Source: Clostridiales bacterium UBA4653
GTDB lineage: Bacteria > Bacillota > Clostridia > Oscillospirales > CAG-272
DNA: 8,019 bases
Assembly: GCA_002405565.1 (NCBI GenBank)
Contig: DHMB01000017.1
Coordinates: 1 to 8,019 of the forward strand
Direction of reading: 5' to 3'
Under the pieces are notes generated by a model, which saw nothing but the letters and a program-made list of their open reading frames with translations, was not told where the DNA came from and searched no databases. A program made the translations under genes and the position numbers. Below, piece by piece: positions 5,241-8,019 of this stretch (position 1 is its first letter; each line of letters starts with the position of its first letter).

Positions 5241-6290
5241 ATGACAACGAAAACAGTCAGAATCGATTTTTCAAAGCCGCTTGAAGGTCAGCTTTCGGAG
5301 GCGGCGGAGACAATAAACCGCGGAGGGCTTGTCGCCTTTCCGACGGAGACCGTTTACGGTCTGGGCGCCTCCGCTCTTGACAGAGAGGCGGCAAAAAAGA
5401 TATATGCGGCAAAGGGGCGGCCCTCGGATAATCCCCTCATAATTCATATAGCGGAGCCGGAGGACGCCGGAAAATACTGCTGTGTAAACGATTTTTATCG
5501 CAAGATAGCGGAGAATTTCATGCCGGGGCCGATAACCGTCATAATGCCGAAAAAGGATATAATCCCGAAGGAAGTGACAGGCGGACTTGACACGGTTGCG
5601 GTCAGATGTCCGCGGGACAGAGTGGCTCATACGCTGATAAAGCTGGCGGGCGTGCCGATTGCGGCGCCATCGGCGAACATATCCGGCAGACCGAGCCCGA
5701 CCGAGGCGGGAACCGTAATCCGCGAGATGACGGGCAGAATCGATATGATTATCGACGGCGGTGAGAGCGACATAGGGCTTGAATCGACGATTGTCAAAGC
5801 CGACGGAGACGGCGTAAAGCTGCTTCGTCCGGGCGGGATAACGCTTGAAATGCTCGCAAAGGTCTGCGGACACGTCACGGTTGACAAGGCGGTTACGGAA
5901 AAGCTATCCGACGGGGAAAAGCCGGAGGCTCCGGGGATGAAATACCGTCATTATGCGCCGCAGGCAAGTATGCACCTTATATGCGGCGAAGGCGAAGGCT
6001 TTTATGCAAGGGCAAAGGAATTTCTCCGCGAAAAGCTCGCAGAGGATGAGAACATCGGTGTGCTTTGTCCGGACGAAACGGCGGAAGGTCTGACGGGGAA
6101 ATACATAGTCCGTCTCGGACGTGAGACAGACACGGAGGAGCACGCAAGGCGTCTGTTTTCGGCTCTCCGCAGTTTTGACGATATGCCTGTCAAAACGATA
6201 TATGCCGTTTCGGACGGCGAAAAGGGGATCGGACTTGCGATTTACAACCGCATGCTGAAAGCTGCGGGATACAGCGTTATAAACATCTGA
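5241..6290 (+). CDS. tsaC: L-threonylcarbamoyladenylate synthase, long Sua5/YwlC type
   Basis: This enzyme makes threonylcarbamoyl-AMP from threonine, bicarbonate and ATP, the first step of t6A modification at position 37 of ANN-decoding tRNAs. The TsaC/YrdC domain covers about residues 14-205: PTETVYGLG (34-42), KGRP (58-61), SANISG (144-149), STIV (182-185) and RPGGI (196-200). The linker APGMKYRHYAP (230-240) is typical of Sua5 and leads to a C-terminal Sua5 domain (about 245-345) ending near GIGLAIYNRMLKAAG. At 349 residues it is the long Sua5/YwlC form, not short E. coli TsaC. The start ATG directly follows the prfA stop; AGGAAG at 5225-5230 inside prfA serves as ribosome binding site, so the two are probably translationally coupled. 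No tsaB, tsaD or tsaE is in view. Confidence 0.96.
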   Translation: MTTKTVRIDFSKPLEGQLSEAAETINRGGLVAFPTETVYGLGASALDREAAKKIYAAKGRPSDNPLIIHIAEPEDAGKYCCVNDFYRKIAENFMPGPITVIMPKKDIIPKEVTGGLDTVAVRCPRDRVAHTLIKLAGVPIAAPSANISGRPSPTEAGTVIREMTGRIDMIIDGGESDIGLESTIVKADGDGVKLLRPGGITLEMLAKVCGHVTVDKAVTEKLSDGEKPEAPGMKYRHYAPQASMHLICGEGEGFYARAKEFLREKLAEDENIGVLCPDETAEGLTGKYIVRLGRETDTEEHARRLFSALRSFDDMPVKTIYAVSDGEKGIGLAIYNRMLKAAGYSVINI

Positions 6291-6306
6291 AAAGGAGGAC
6301 GCGACG

Positions 6307-6918
6307 ATGGTAATAGGTCTGACGGGGGCGATAGGCTCCGGAAAGAGCACGGTTTCGCGGCTTTTTTCCGAAGCGGGCTTTGCCATAGTCGATTGCGACG
6401 CAATATCGAGAGGGCTTGACGCAGAGCCGAAATATATCCGGGCTGTCCGGGAAGCGTTCGGGGACGGCGTCATCGATATGGCGGGCGGTACGGCGAGAAT
6501 ATCGAGAAAAGAGCTTGCGGAGCTTGCTTTTGCGTCGACGGAAGCCAAAAGGAAAATCGAGAGCATAGCTCATCCGATAATACTCGGAATTGTTTACGAA
6601 AGAGTCGACGCGGCGAAAAAGCTGAAAAAGGATATAGTCATAGACGCGCCGTTGCTTTTCGAGTCCGGACTTGACGGCATATGCGATGTTACCGTCGGCG
6701 TTGTTGCGGATGAGAAGCTGCGCTTTGAGCGGGCGATGAAGCGCGGCGGGATAACGGAAGAAAACCTGCGCAGACGCATGGAGCTTCAACCGAAAAACGA
6801 ATTTTACACTTCAAAATGTAACTACATAATAGAAAACAACGGAACCGCGGACGATTTGCGGACTGCATTTCTGGCGCTTCTTTCGTCTGTCGGCAAAGGA
6901 GGAATGAATGACGGATAA
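6307..6918 (+). CDS. coaE: Dephospho-CoA kinase
   Basis: This enzyme catalyses the last step of coenzyme A synthesis, ATP-dependent phosphorylation of the 3' hydroxyl of dephospho-CoA, in the cytoplasm. It has 203 residues, the normal length. The P-loop is GAIGSGKST at 7-15. D29-x-D31 follows in the DCDAISR block, where the family has its catalytic aspartate region. APLLFESG at about 115-122 and the lid-region RRRMELQ near 156-162 match CoaE, as does the IIENNGT stretch near the end. The start ATG at 6307 has a full AAAGGAGG (6291-6298) eight bases upstream, and the gene lies 16 bases after tsaC. Its last 11 bases overlap the start of the transglycosylase gene. Confidence 0.96.
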   Translation: MVIGLTGAIGSGKSTVSRLFSEAGFAIVDCDAISRGLDAEPKYIRAVREAFGDGVIDMAGGTARISRKELAELAFASTEAKRKIESIAHPIILGIVYERVDAAKKLKKDIVIDAPLLFESGLDGICDVTVGVVADEKLRFERAMKRGGITEENLRRRMELQPKNEFYTSKCNYIIENNGTADDLRTAFLALLSSVGKGGMNDG

Positions 6919-8019
6919 ACGGAGAAATCTGTTCTTGCTCATTTGCGAATTGCTTGCTCTTTTTCTTGTTTTTGTCTTTATAATGACCTGCGGCAGCTCG
7001 TCATACATGAAGGAATTCTTTGATAAGACCGAATATCCGAGAGATTACGTTGAATACGTGCGCAAATATTCTTATAAATACGGGGTTGACGAAAACCTGA
7101 TATTTGCTATAATAAAAGCGGAAAGCGGATTTGATAAGGACGCGGAATCGAAGGCGGGCGCAATCGGGCTTATGCAGATAATGCCGCTTACCTACGAGGG
7201 TGACCTCAAAGTGCCGCTCGGCTTTGACAAGAGCGGGAAGGAAATCCATAAAAACGTCTATACTGCTCTGCGCGACCCGCAGACGAACATAAACTGCGGA
7301 GTATATTATTTTTCCAGATGGCAACAGCATTTCGGGGATGACGTTGCGGCGCTTGCGGCATATAATGCAGGCCCCGGAAACGTTACGAAATGGCTTTCAA
7401 ATCCCTTGTATACAACATTGAGCGGCAAGCTTGATCCGGATAAAATTCCTTATAAGGAAACCAGAAAATACGTCCGTCGGGTGCTTTCGTATTACGAAAG
7501 ATACAAAAAAATCTACGGCGAAAACAAAGCCGGCGAGAGCGACAGTATCCCGAGGGAGAAGGCGCTTGAATATGCAAAGAAATACGGAGCGCAGTTCAAG
7601 GTTGATTATAACTTCATAATGGCTGTCATAGAGACGGAATCGAGCTTCAGATATATGGTTGTTTCATCGTCCGGCGCGATGGGTCTCATGCAGATGAAAG
7701 CCGATACATACAGAGTCGACGTTGCGGCAAATCTGGGGCTTTCGCAGGGCGCGGACGAGCTCTTTGACCCGGAATTTGCAATAATGTGCGGAGCATATTA
7801 TCTGCACTGGCTGGATTACAGAGTCGACGGAATAAACACAATAGCGGCGGCGTATCACGGCGGAATCGGCACCGTGCGGGGCTGGCTTGCGGACGAAAGC
7901 ATTTCGCCCGGAGGTATCCTCAATCCCGAAAAAATACCCGACGCGGCTACAAAACGGTACGTAGAAAAGATACGGAGCTTTTATGAGAAATCAATTGAGC
8001 TTGACGGTCCGGACGAAAC
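6908..8019 (+). CDS. Membrane-anchored lytic transglycosylase with two SLT domains, 3' end missing
   Basis: This is probably a peptidoglycan lytic transglycosylase, cleaving the MurNAc-GlcNAc bond outside the membrane. Frame 2 is open from 6908 to the window edge: 370 codons and no stop. The start ATG has AAAGGAGG (6895-6902) five bases upstream, inside coaE. A short basic N-terminus (KRR) precedes a hydrophobic segment at 8-26, likely a signal anchor. Domain 1 spans about 46-200: catalytic Glu E72 in IIKAESGF, GAIGLMQIMP (84-93), AYNAGPGNV (151-159) and a closing IP-x3-T-x2-YV (180-189). Domain 2 spans about 219-362: E244 in VIETESSF, GAMGLMQM (256-263), AYHGGIGTV (315-323) and IP-x3-T-x2-YV (343-352). 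The same order of motifs shows an internal duplication. Domain 2 departs from the AYNAG motif but keeps the Glu and Tyr. Substrate details and any further domain are not visible. Confidence 0.92.
   Translation, partial: MTDKRRNLFLLICELLALFLVFVFIMTCGSSSYMKEFFDKTEYPRDYVEYVRKYSYKYGVDENLIFAIIKAESGFDKDAESKAGAIGLMQIMPLTYEGDLKVPLGFDKSGKEIHKNVYTALRDPQTNINCGVYYFSRWQQHFGDDVAALAAYNAGPGNVTKWLSNPLYTTLSGKLDPDKIPYKETRKYVRRVLSYYERYKKIYGENKAGESDSIPREKALEYAKKYGAQFKVDYNFIMAVIETESSFRYMVVSSSGAMGLMQMKADTYRVDVAANLGLSQGADELFDPEFAIMCGAYYLHWLDYRVDGINTIAAAYHGGIGTVRGWLADESISPGGILNPEKIPDAATKRYVEKIRSFYEKSIELDGPDE

Noticed and set aside
5271..6566. Minus-strand open frames of 200 and 220 codons opposite tsaC and coaE
   Set aside because: They are shadows of two well-supported enzymes and show no convincing domain.
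6977..6994. Lipoprotein signal at Cys28 of the transglycosylase
   Set aside because: The residues before the cysteine are I-M-T, a poor match to the lipobox L-[AS]-[GA]-C. A signal anchor is the simpler reading, though lipidation is not fully excluded.

Overview
The window reads as ordinary chromosomal DNA from a member of the Bacillota, most likely an uncultured Clostridia of the Oscillospiraceae/Ruminococcaceae type. This placement is inferred from four things: strong AAAGGAGG-type ribosome binding sites, textbook sigma-A promoters, roughly balanced base composition with frequent ATA isoleucine codons, and the gene content. I see no mobile element, CRISPR array, tRNA, rRNA or phage gene.

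Layout. Positions 1-1221 (+) hold the 3' part of a branched-chain amino acid carrier (brnQ), cut by the window edge. A short bidirectional terminator separates it from a convergent block of three minus-strand transcription units, read from right to left. The first is rplM-rpsI (ribosomal proteins L13 and S9, 3029-3882). The second is a small SdpI-family membrane protein (2508-2885). The third is a GNAT-like acetyltransferase (1257-2381). Each unit has its own promoter with an exact 17-bp spacer. Two of those promoters, TTGACA-17-TATAAT, match the consensus perfectly. Each promoter inside the block starts just after the terminator of the preceding unit.

From about 3944 to 4140 lies a divergent control region. 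It has the rplM promoter on one side, the prfA promoter on the other, and a series of A/T tracts at roughly helical spacing between them. To its right is a plus-strand cluster: prfA (release factor 1), tsaC/sua5 (threonylcarbamoyl-AMP synthase for tRNA t6A), coaE (dephospho-CoA kinase), and a membrane-anchored protein with two lytic transglycosylase domains that runs off the right edge. The genes abut or overlap (0-16 nt between them, 11-nt overlap for the last pair), so they are almost certainly one operon.

The window is dominated by translation genes (L13, S9, RF1, t6A synthesis), with CoA synthesis and peptidoglycan remodelling attached to the end of the prfA operon. Nothing here looks like a wholly new system. 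The points most worth a second look are the tandem transglycosylase with a diverged second domain, the orphan SdpI protein under a consensus promoter, the structured rplM leader, the phased A-tracts, and the absence of prmC beside prfA.
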